Positions 1 through 7,466 of a DNA stretch of 64,000 nucleotides are shown here, piece by piece; the stretch's first letter is position 1; every line of letters starts with the position of its first letter. The notes below the pieces were generated by a model that saw nothing but the letters and a program-made list of their open reading frames with translations, had not been told where the DNA came from and made no database searches. The DNA is from CAZOZZ01 sp965247425 (GTDB lineage: Bacteria; Acidobacteriota; Terriglobia; 20CM-2-55-15). The DNA is taken from positions 5,456,001-5,520,000 of the forward strand of contig OZ252023.1 of the NCBI GenBank assembly GCA_965247425.1, given 5' to 3'. A program made the position numbers and the translations under genes.

Positions 1-390
1 ACCTATCGATATAGTCCCTTCGTCGCGCCGCGAATCCGAGACATGGAGAGTGTCTACGACTCGTTCATCATTTCCCTGGATTCTGCGTTTTCCGAGGAAG
101 TGATCTACCGCCTCTTCATCCTGTCCTGCCTGCTGTATGTGTTCCAACAGCTCTACAAGAAGATCAAGCCCGCGTGGCCGCTTCTGGTGTCGGTGTTGCC
201 GAAGGCCATGGCACTGGTGCTTTCCTCAATGTTGTTCGCCCTGGCCCACAACATCTACGGGTTTACCGCGGCTTTGCTCGGCGGATTGCTGCTGGGGGCC
301 ATCTATTTGAAGAGCGGCATCGAGAGCGCAATTGCCGCACACTTTGGTGCCAACTTCCTGTTCTTCAGCGCGTCTTATCTTTTCAGATAG
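1..390 (+). CDS. CPBP family intramembrane metalloprotease, 5'-truncated by window edge
   Basis: C-terminal part of a CPBP (Abi/CaaX-processing-like) membrane protease. The frame is open to base 1, so the true start lies upstream; the first internal ATG is at 43. Visible motifs are the EExxxR glutamate pair (EEVIYR, about residues 18-23 from that ATG), FALAHN (second motif, FxxxH) and HFGAN (third motif, HxxxN/B), all within hydrophobic helices. These match the metal-binding residues of the family. Substrate is unknown. The next gene starts 28 bases downstream with a GAGGAA ribosome-binding site, so co-transcription is possible. Family assignment is firm, function open. Confidence 0.85.
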   Translation, partial: TYRYSPFVAPRIRDMESVYDSFIISLDSAFSEEVIYRLFILSCLLYVFQQLYKKIKPAWPLLVSVLPKAMALVLSSMLFALAHNIYGFTAALLGGLLLGAIYLKSGIESAIAAHFGANFLFFSASYLFR

Positions 391-418
391 ACGGTGACTT
401 CCTGGAGGAAGCAACCGC

Positions 419-1900
419 ATGCAACCCAGAACTTTGAAAGAACTCCGGTCCAGCCCCTACGGTGAAGAACGTTATCGATCGCGTAGCGTGAAGGACGAGA
501 TGCGGCAGAATCTGATGAGCAAACTGGTCAACCGTGAACCTATTTTCCCCGGCGTCATGGGTTATGACGACACAGTTGTTCCACACGTCGTCAATGCCGT
601 CCTGTCCCGACACAATCTGATTCTACTCGGCCTGCGTGGTCAGGCGAAGAGCCGCATCCTTCGCCAGCTCGCCGACCTTCTGGACGACGCAATACCGGTC
701 GTCGAAGGTTGCGAGATCAACGACAATCCCTTCTCGCCGATTTGTCGAAGGTGTCGCGATCTACTTGCCGAAGCGGGCGAAGAATTACCGATCGATTATC
801 GGACCAGAGATCAGCGCTACATTGAAAAGCTAGCAACGCCCGATGTCACAATCGCAGATATGATCGGAGACATCGATCCCATCAAAGCCGCTAAGAGTGG
901 CTACACTCTGGCCAGTGAACTCACGATTCATTACGGTCTCTTGCCCCGGGCGAATCGCGGCATATTTTCGATCAACGAGTTGCCGGATCTTGCGGGCAAG
1001 ATACAGGTTGGTTTGTTCAACATCATGCAGGAAGGTGACGTCCAGATCAAAGGCTACCCGGTGAGGTTGCCGCTCGATGTCGCCCTCGTCTTTTCCGCAA
1101 ACCCGGAGGACTATACGGCTCGCGGGAAGATCGTGACCCCCTTGAAAGACCGGATTGGTTCCGAGATCAAGACCCATTACCCGATCGACCTTGACCACGG
1201 CGTTCGAATCACCCAGCAGGAAGCCTGGGTCGAGCGCGAAGGCGAGACATTGAAGATTCCGTCCTTCATGCGGGAAGTCGTCGAAGCGGTTGCTTTCAAG
1301 GCGCGTGGAGATCAACGGATAGACAAGAGATCCGGCGTCAGCCAACGCTTGCCGATCTCATGCCTGGAGAACGTTGCCAGCAACGCGGAACGACGTCGAG
1401 TGGTCCTGGGAGAGTCCGAGACCATCGCGCGAATAGTCGACCTGTATGCGGCGATCCCAGCTATCACAGGCAAGCTCGAACTCGAATACGAAGGTGAGTT
1501 GAAGGGCTCCGACACTGTTGCGCGCGACCTGATCCGGCAGGGTGTTCAAATGGTGTTTCACAGGTACTTTCCACGCACGGACTTCAAGCCCGTCGTTGAA
1601 TGGTTCGAGGGTGGCGGCGCCCTCAAGGTTTCCGACATGGAGCCCCTCCTCGAAGTGCTGGAGCTATGCGAGGGCGTCGACGGACTGATGGAACGAACCT
1701 CGGAGGTCGGTGTGTCGTCATCGTCGTCCTGCGGAGAACGCGTGGCCGCCGCCGAATTTATCCTGGAAGGTCTGTGCTCTCTGGACAAGATCACGCGGTC
1801 GGAGGATCGAGGCTATTCCGCGGTTGAACGAAAGTCTCCGCAGGAACTCTACCGCAACTATGCGGTGGACCCGAACCGTTTCAAGAAGCCCTTGAACTGA
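419..1900 (+). CDS. ChlI/BchI-like AAA+ ATPase (magnesium-chelatase subunit I family)
   Basis: 493-residue AAA+ protein of the magnesium-chelatase I/MoxR-like type. The P-loop region at residues 71-78 reads GLRGQAKS, with Ala where the last Gly of GxxxxGK[ST] is expected. The Walker B stretch at 181-188 reads GIFSINEL, with Asn replacing the usual Asp before Glu. A CxxC pair (ICRRC, about 109-113) lies in an insert. The VWA-domain gene follows after 32 bases, the pairing seen for BchI/BchD and MoxR/VWA systems, where the ATPase remodels a metal- or cofactor-dependent partner. No tetrapyrrole gene is nearby, so a role in chlorophyll or cobalamin synthesis is unlikely. Start chosen for the GAGGAA site upstream. 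Confidence 0.8.
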   Translation: MQPRTLKELRSSPYGEERYRSRSVKDEMRQNLMSKLVNREPIFPGVMGYDDTVVPHVVNAVLSRHNLILLGLRGQAKSRILRQLADLLDDAIPVVEGCEINDNPFSPICRRCRDLLAEAGEELPIDYRTRDQRYIEKLATPDVTIADMIGDIDPIKAAKSGYTLASELTIHYGLLPRANRGIFSINELPDLAGKIQVGLFNIMQEGDVQIKGYPVRLPLDVALVFSANPEDYTARGKIVTPLKDRIGSEIKTHYPIDLDHGVRITQQEAWVEREGETLKIPSFMREVVEAVAFKARGDQRIDKRSGVSQRLPISCLENVASNAERRRVVLGESETIARIVDLYAAIPAITGKLELEYEGELKGSDTVARDLIRQGVQMVFHRYFPRTDFKPVVEWFEGGGALKVSDMEPLLEVLELCEGVDGLMERTSEVGVSSSSSCGERVAAAEFILEGLCSLDKITRSEDRGYSAVERKSPQELYRNYAVDPNRFKKPLN

Positions 1901-1932
1901 TTCCCGTCCCGATCGTATTGGACGTCTGACGA

Positions 1933-3177
1933 ATGGCAAAGATTACCTACACGAAATACATTTCGTCCCCGCTGGACGGTTTGAGCCTGGAGGATCTTCT
2001 CGACTCGCTGTCGGATTTCCTCCTCGAGAGCGGGTTCCGCTACGGCTTCCAGGATGCAACGAACCCGCGCGACATGGACGCCCTGCGCCGCGCCATCATG
2101 AAGCAGCTCGTAAAGTCGGGGCGCATCCCACAAGACCTGTTCGACCGCTGGTGGGAGCACCCGCGCGAAGGCGACGCCGAGGGAATGGATGATTTGCTCG
2201 AACAACTCATAGGGCGAATGATCGATGAAGGCTGGATCCAGTCCGATTCGGCCCTGCGAGAGCCTGGCCTCGGGGAGGCAGGTTCCGGGGTCGAAGCAGA
2301 GCAAGCGGGCGGCGCTCGTTTCGAGATCACCGACAAGTCCGTCGACTTTCTCGGCTTCCGCGCCCTGAGACATCTGATGGGTTCGCTGGGCAGAAGCAGT
2401 ATCGGTCGTCATGAGACCGTCCATCTGTCGACGGGCGTGGAAGCTTTCGATGCTGCCAAAGCCTACGAGTTCGGCGACGCCCTGAACCTGGACATCAGCC
2501 AGACGTTGACACGCGCCCTCGCCCGCGAAGGCCTGGGTGTTCCGATCAATCTGGAACAGGACGACCTCCAGGTTCGCCAGGCCGACTACGAGAGTTCATG
2601 CGCAACGGTCCTCATGCTGGACACGAGCCACAGCATGATCCTCTACAATGAAGATCGTTTCACACCCGCTAAACGAGTGGCTCTCGCGCTGGCACACTTG
2701 ATTCGCACCCAGTACTCCGGGGACTCGCTCCGCCTCGTCCTGTTCCATGATTCAGCCGAAGAAATCCCCTTCAAGAAGCTGGCACGCGTTGTGGTCGGGC
2801 CCTATCACACCAACACCCGGGAAGGACTCCGTCTGGCGCGGCGCCTGCTGATGGCGGAGAAAAAGGACATGCGCCAGATCATCATGATCACGGACGGTAA
2901 ACCTTCCGCCATGACCATGCCCAACGGTCGTATCTACAAAAATGCCTTCGGCCTGGACCCCGTCATTCTGGAGGAAACTTTCAAGGAGGTTGCTACCTGT
3001 CGCAGGGCCGGGATACTGATCAACACGTTCATGCTCGCGAGCGATCCCTACCTGATGGACTTCGTAAAACAAGTCACCGAGATCTCCCGCGGCAAAGCCT
3101 ATTTCACCTCGACGACAAACCTCGGCCAGTACCTTCTGATGGACTACTTGAGAAAAAGAGTCGACACGATTTCCTGA
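1933..3177 (+). CDS. VWA-domain protein, partner of ChlI-like ATPase
   Basis: 414 residues. The C-terminal half is a von Willebrand A domain with an intact MIDAS DxSxS (D230-T-S-H-S234), a later Thr/Gly stretch and the ITDGKPS strand typical of the fold. The N-terminal ~200 residues are helical and acidic with no recognised domain. It follows the ChlI-like ATPase by 32 bases, as ChlD/CoxE/VWA proteins follow their AAA+ partners, and probably forms a complex with it in the cytoplasm. No signal peptide is seen. The biological substrate cannot be read from the sequence. Confidence 0.8.
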   Translation: MAKITYTKYISSPLDGLSLEDLLDSLSDFLLESGFRYGFQDATNPRDMDALRRAIMKQLVKSGRIPQDLFDRWWEHPREGDAEGMDDLLEQLIGRMIDEGWIQSDSALREPGLGEAGSGVEAEQAGGARFEITDKSVDFLGFRALRHLMGSLGRSSIGRHETVHLSTGVEAFDAAKAYEFGDALNLDISQTLTRALAREGLGVPINLEQDDLQVRQADYESSCATVLMLDTSHSMILYNEDRFTPAKRVALALAHLIRTQYSGDSLRLVLFHDSAEEIPFKKLARVVVGPYHTNTREGLRLARRLLMAEKKDMRQIIMITDGKPSAMTMPNGRIYKNAFGLDPVILEETFKEVATCRRAGILINTFMLASDPYLMDFVKQVTEISRGKAYFTSTTNLGQYLLMDYLRKRVDTIS

Positions 3178-3194
3178 CGCCTGTCGGTCGACAA

Positions 3195-3254
3195 TAAAAA
3201 AGCCCCGCCGTTTGGCGGGGCTTCGAGTTCATAACGAACTCTCTTTTTCTCTTT
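3195..3254. terminator. Bidirectional terminator with two stem-loops
   Basis: A 9-bp GC stem (AGCCCCGCC / GGCGGGGCT, 3201-3222) is followed by a 6-bp stem (GAGTTC / GAACTC, 3225-3241) and the T-rich TCTTTTTCTCTTT on the + strand, ending the ChlI/VWA operon. On the minus strand the GC stem is followed immediately by TTTTTTATT, a good intrinsic terminator in that direction too. Confidence 0.75.
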
Positions 3255-3737
3255 ACAACTACTTGCTCACCTTACGTGGGTAAGCTTTCTTGTGCTTATT
3301 TTTAAGACATGTGATCCAAAAATTCAAAACAAAAATCGCACAGGATTTTCAAATTCGACCGCGTTCCTTCTAGAATAAACTGTCCGGTGCTGAAAGCCTT
3401 GCCCAGTAGGCGTTTCAGCGATCGGAAACATTCGCGCAACAAATGAAGCCGGGAATTTTTTTCTCAACATAGAGGTTCGCGAACTTTGGTGAGCCGTCGA
3501 TGGGCGATGTTGTTCGGCGAAACATGTCGATCATCGCGCACGAAAATCATTCGCTCCTCGTAATGCTTCTCATCCGGAAACGTCATAAGGTTTGAAGAGG
3601 AAATGTCTGAAGCCGACGTGTGCCCAATCGGGAGCCAGCCATGTTCGCTTACCCGAACCGGGGTCTTGCTGATAAAATCAAACGTCCGCCGATGAAATCA
3701 TCGGCAACTATTTACAGACCACTTTCGTAGAACTTAT
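3255..3737. other. 480-bp intergenic region, possible minus-strand small RNA
   Basis: No convincing protein gene. A strong hairpin at 3389-3419 (GCTGAAA..GCC / GGC..TTTCAGC, one bulge) and the minus-strand terminator at 3195-3222 suggest a short minus-strand transcript. A 22-codon minus-strand frame (TTG start, Lys-rich, ending near 3268) has no Shine-Dalgarno and is not called. The promoter of the adaptor gene at 3738 should also lie here, but I see no clear -35/-10 pair. Confidence 0.35.
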
Positions 3738-5129
3738 ATGACGACCGGAAAGAAACTGATCATCGCTTTCGTGATGCTGGGCACAATCGCCGCAACAATC
3801 GGCTACGCCGTGAACGCTCGAAACCGTGGTGTGGTCGCCGTAGAGGTAGGCACGGTCCTGCGGCAGGACCTTGCCCAATCGGTTACCGCGAACGGGGAAA
3901 TCAAGCCGAAGAAGTACGTGAACATCAGTTCGAATTCTTTTGGCCGCATCGTCGACATGCCTGTCGCGGAAGGCGACCGGGTCGATGACAATCAGCTTTT
4001 GCTGCAGATCGAATCGATCCAGACCCAGGCCGATGTGCTGAGTGCGGAGGCCAGTCTTGACGCGGCCGCGTCGGAGCTGGAAGGAATGGATGCATCCATC
4101 AGGTCCGCCGAAGCATCCACGGCAACCGCGAAAGCGGAGCTCAAGCGCATTGAAGCGGACTTTCGTCGATCGAGCCTCGAATTCGACAGAGCGCAGGAGC
4201 TGTACGAAGGCGGCCTGATCTCGAAGGAAACGTTCGAAAGGCAGGAAGCTGGTTTCGAGATTGCCGTCGCGCAGGTGGAAGCGGCCAAGGCGCGTATCCT
4301 GCAAGCGGAGGCCCAACTGGCGCAGGTTTTCAAGCAGAAGGACGGGCTGAGGTTCCGGATGACGCAACAGCGGGCATCGTTAACGCGAGCCCGCGACCAG
4401 CTGGCGAAGACGACAATCAGCTCTCCGCTTGCGGGAGTCATCACGTACTTGCCCGTCAACGAAGGCGAGATTGCGATCGTGGGTGTTCAAAACCAGCCGG
4501 GAACCACCCTGATGACGATTGCCGACATGTCCGTCATCACTGCCGAAGTCAAGGTGGACGAGACCGACATCATCAATTTGAAACTGGGTCAGCGAACCGA
4601 AGTGCGTGTCGACGCCCTGGGTGACCGCATCTTGACCGGATTCGTTTCGGAAATAGGAAACTCGGCCCTTACGAGCAGTGGTGGAATCTCAACCACTACG
4701 ACGAGCGACGAGGCCAAGGATTTCAAGGTGGTCATTACGCTCGACGATCCGCCTCCAGAGCTGCGTCCCGGCCTATCGTGTACCGCCACGATAGAAACGG
4801 CACGTCGTGAGAACGCACTGACCGTGCCGATTCAAGCGCTGACGATTCGAGAAATTGATGAAGCAGACATGCCGTCTTTTATCGACAACCCGGTCTATGC
4901 AACCTCCCGACCCGGCGAACCGGTCAAGATAGAACAGGAAGGTGTGTTCGTGGTCCGCAACGGTGTCGCCACATTCGCGGCCGTCAAGACTGGAATCATC
5001 GGAACGACCGACATCGAAATTCTGGACGGCCTGACCGATGATGATCAGATCGTGACCGGAAGCTACAGGGTCTTGCGGACTCTGGAGGACGAGGTTCGAA
5101 TCAAGGTTGAAGAGGGCCCGAACCCATGA
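3738..5129 (+). CDS. HlyD/MacA-type periplasmic adaptor (membrane-fusion protein)
   Basis: 463 residues. One N-terminal membrane anchor (about residues 5-25), then split lipoyl halves (around 50-95 and 215-250) flanking a long coiled-coil hairpin (about 95-210, Ala/Glu/Arg-rich heptads), then beta-barrel and membrane-proximal domains. This is the MacA/HlyD adaptor order; it would bridge an inner-membrane ABC transporter and an outer-membrane channel. It overlaps the ATPase gene by four bases (ATGA), so the two are translationally coupled. No permease or TolC-like gene is adjacent. Substrate unknown. Confidence 0.88.
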   Translation: MTTGKKLIIAFVMLGTIAATIGYAVNARNRGVVAVEVGTVLRQDLAQSVTANGEIKPKKYVNISSNSFGRIVDMPVAEGDRVDDNQLLLQIESIQTQADVLSAEASLDAAASELEGMDASIRSAEASTATAKAELKRIEADFRRSSLEFDRAQELYEGGLISKETFERQEAGFEIAVAQVEAAKARILQAEAQLAQVFKQKDGLRFRMTQQRASLTRARDQLAKTTISSPLAGVITYLPVNEGEIAIVGVQNQPGTTLMTIADMSVITAEVKVDETDIINLKLGQRTEVRVDALGDRILTGFVSEIGNSALTSSGGISTTTTSDEAKDFKVVITLDDPPPELRPGLSCTATIETARRENALTVPIQALTIREIDEADMPSFIDNPVYATSRPGEPVKIEQEGVFVVRNGVATFAAVKTGIIGTTDIEILDGLTDDDQIVTGSYRVLRTLEDEVRIKVEEGPNP

Positions 5130-5866
5130 ATGAAACCGGGAGCATGATACAAACCGACGATCTCTGGAAGACCTACCAGATGGGCGTCGACAATGAAATC
5201 CACGCGCTTCGGGGCATCACTTTCGAAGTCGAGCGGAACGAGTACATGGCCATCATGGGCCCTTCGGGTTCCGGCAAATCGACTCTCATGAATCTCATCG
5301 GCTGCCTCGATACGCCGTCGCGCGGGCAGTACCGGCTGAACGGACGTCTCGTCAGCGATATGGACGACGACGAACTCGCGCACATCCGCAATAAAGAAAT
5401 CGGCTTCGTCTTCCAGACCTTCAACCTGCTGCCGCGAGCCAGCGCATTACACAATGTGGAGTTGCCATTGATCTACAGTGGCGTGCCCTCCCGGGAGCGA
5501 AGCCAACGCGCACATGAGGCGATGGAAATGGTAGAGCTGTCCGACCGGGAAGATCACAGACCCAGCGAGTTGTCCGGCGGCCAGCGTCAGCGCGTTGCTA
5601 TTGCCCGGGCGCTGGTGAACAGGCCATCGATTCTCCTCGCCGATGAACCGACCGGCAACCTGGATTCTCAGACCGGTGCCGACATCATGGTGCTGTTCGA
5701 CCGTCTTCATGCGGAAGGGAACACGATTATTCTCGTGACGCATGAGCGCGACGTGGCCGATTGTGCGCACCGCATCGTACACATCCGCGACGGGCAGATC
5801 GATCGCGACGAGCGAACAGACAAATCGCTGGCGCCGGCCTTAGGCTTTGGGTATGCCCAAGACTGA
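5126..5866 (+). CDS. MacB/LolD-type ABC transporter ATP-binding protein
   Basis: 246-residue nucleotide-binding subunit. Walker A GPSGSGKST (about 45-53), Q-loop VFQTFN, signature LSGGQRQRVAIARAL and Walker B ILLADEPTGNLD are complete, followed by the His switch VTHER. This subtype (LolD/MacB/FtsE-like) normally works with an FtsX-fold permease with a large periplasmic domain. It is coupled to the MacA-type adaptor upstream, but the expected permease does not follow: the next gene is MutT on the opposite strand, 25 bases away. The partner must be elsewhere, perhaps the permease at 7467-10073, which however has its own ATPase. Confidence 0.9.
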   Translation: MNETGSMIQTDDLWKTYQMGVDNEIHALRGITFEVERNEYMAIMGPSGSGKSTLMNLIGCLDTPSRGQYRLNGRLVSDMDDDELAHIRNKEIGFVFQTFNLLPRASALHNVELPLIYSGVPSRERSQRAHEAMEMVELSDREDHRPSELSGGQRQRVAIARALVNRPSILLADEPTGNLDSQTGADIMVLFDRLHAEGNTIILVTHERDVADCAHRIVHIRDGQIDRDERTDKSLAPALGFGYAQD

Positions 5867-5891
5867 TTTCGCCAGAGACTAGCTCCGCCGG

Positions 5892-6308
5892 TCAACGTTT
5901 TTGTCGCTTCAGTTTCTCGATCAGGCGAGCGTTCCCGGCCGGCATCTTGAAGCGATCCAACTCCGACGGATCGATCCACCTGAGATCGGCCACTCCCAGA
6001 CAACGGGGCGTGCCATCGACCAGCCTGCAATCAAAGAAGTGTATTCGGACCGTGCGGTCTTCGTATTCGAATTCTTCCTCGAGATGGAGGGAGCCCACTT
6101 CGATCCGCACATCCAGTTCTTCCCGTATCTCTCGAATAAGTGCCGCGGTCATCGACTCCCCTCTTTCTACCTTTCCGCCCGGGAACTCCCACATCCCTCC
6201 CAGGTGAACGTCTTCGAAGCGACGGGTGATGAGGACCCTGCCTTCCTGGTGGATAACGGCCGCGACAACGGTGATGGGGGCAAGGTTGAAATGAGGCCGG
6301 AGATCCAT
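5892..6308 (-). CDS. mutT: MutT-type Nudix hydrolase (8-oxo-dGTP diphosphatase-like)
   Basis: 138 residues, one Nudix domain. The Nudix box at 45-67 is complete: G45, E51, R59-E60, E63-E64 followed by Leu (GX5EX7REUXEE). Preceding FPGGK and the WEFPGG context are typical of MutT, which hydrolyses 8-oxo-dGTP to prevent A:T to C:G mutation; other small Nudix substrates cannot be excluded. It is the last gene of the minus-strand run that starts with the Fic gene, 36 bases after the AttH-like gene, and is convergent with the ATPase at 5126. Confidence 0.88.
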   Translation of the reverse strand: MDLRPHFNLAPITVVAAVIHQEGRVLITRRFEDVHLGGMWEFPGGKVERGESMTAALIREIREELDVRIEVGSLHLEEEFEYEDRTVRIHFFDCRLVDGTPRCLGVADLRWIDPSELDRFKMPAGNARLIEKLKRQKR

Positions 6309-6344
6309 TGGCGAAAACCCGTTCCGAGAGAGTGCCGTTTGAAA

Positions 6345-7463
6345 CTAAACGCTTGGGCGATATTTGTCGGAATACCCGGTTAGTTCGACGTAACCCTTAC
6401 CGGAAATCGGTTGCCCCTTCCATGTTCCTTCGATCCGCACCGCTCCTTCCCAGTAGGCGATCCCGGTGGTTCGTGTTGTCACCAACTCCTGATCGTCCAA
6501 CAGGGGGATGATCCGCAGAGACGTATCATCGGATGGAATTTCGATCTGCCAGTCGAGGCGGTAGACGGCCTCGCTCTTCGGGCTTGCCCAGTCTCTGAGC
6601 GCTGAGATATCAAAGTCGTCAGCCCCCAGATGTCGGGTCCCACCGTCATTGGCAATCACGGTTCCACTCGAGTTCCGGTCGACCGACCCGTCGCGGTGCC
6701 GCAGTTGATACAGCATCAACTCCTCACCGTTATCCAGTTGGACGCTGAACCAGTCCCAGCCAATCTGTTCGGGAGCCAGTTGATTCGTGCCGAATTCGTG
6801 ATCCATCCAGCTTTCGCCGGACACGTCCACTGCGACGCCATCTATCGATAACAGTCCCGTCGTGGCCATTCGGGTCATCGAGTAGTAATGAGAAGCCTGA
6901 CCGACCCCATCGGCTTTCTGACTGACCCCGTTCAGGCCATGCACGACCGGTTGCTTATCCGATGTCAAAGACAGTTCCAACAGGATTCCGTCGGCGTAGG
7001 CGCGCAGTTTCATGACGTCATCTTCGAGTGTGGCCGACCAGCTTCCGTTCTTGACGTCGAGCGTCCGGGTCGAAGATCTTGCGATCCCGGGCCCTTCCCG
7101 GTTCAGCCGTTCGTAGAACCGGAACGTGCCTTCGGACAAATCACTCAGGGCAAAATGCGTCACGAGCAGGTCACGGATATTCCAGGTCGAAGGGTTTTCC
7201 GCTCGACTGTCCATGCCCAAACGAAAGAACGTCAGCTCGTAGCCGAATCGGCGTCCGTCCCCGGCATCGAGGTGCCCCGTGTAGTACCACCACTCCAACT
7301 TGTAATCGGGGTGCGAACCATGGTCGCGTGGGAATTCGAATTCATAGCCGGGCAGCGCCAGGCGATATTCCGGTTCGAACAACCGCACGGGGTCAGGTTG
7401 TTGCGCAGATGTCGGTACTGCAAGCAGCAGCGCCATTGCCAATGCCTGTTTGAGAAGCTCCAT
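6345..7463 (-). CDS. AttH/CrtC-like secreted lipocalin-type hydrolase family protein
   Basis: 372 residues with a signal peptide (MELLKQALAMALLLAVPTSA, cleavage near residue 20). The mature part matches the AttH / carotenoid 1,2-hydratase-like family (COG5621): characteristic blocks include FPRDHG, LEWWYYTGHL, FGYELTFFR, SWMDHEFGT and the IGWDWFSVQLDNG region. The family folds as two lipocalin-like barrels. It begins three bases after the FtsX-type permease gene ends, reproducing the AttEFG-AttH order of ABC clusters. The biochemical role of AttH is poorly established; binding or processing of a lipophilic molecule at the periplasmic face is an inference. Confidence 0.85.
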   Translation of the reverse strand: MELLKQALAMALLLAVPTSAQQPDPVRLFEPEYRLALPGYEFEFPRDHGSHPDYKLEWWYYTGHLDAGDGRRFGYELTFFRLGMDSRAENPSTWNIRDLLVTHFALSDLSEGTFRFYERLNREGPGIARSSTRTLDVKNGSWSATLEDDVMKLRAYADGILLELSLTSDKQPVVHGLNGVSQKADGVGQASHYYSMTRMATTGLLSIDGVAVDVSGESWMDHEFGTNQLAPEQIGWDWFSVQLDNGEELMLYQLRHRDGSVDRNSSGTVIANDGGTRHLGADDFDISALRDWASPKSEAVYRLDWQIEIPSDDTSLRIIPLLDDQELVTTRTTGIAYWEGAVRIEGTWKGQPISGKGYVELTGYSDKYRPSV

Positions 7464-7466
7464 GTT

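Noticed and set aside
3268..3333. 22-codon Lys-rich minus-strand ORF (TTG start) near the terminator
   Set aside because: No Shine-Dalgarno and no ATG/GTG; noted only as part of the possible small-RNA region.
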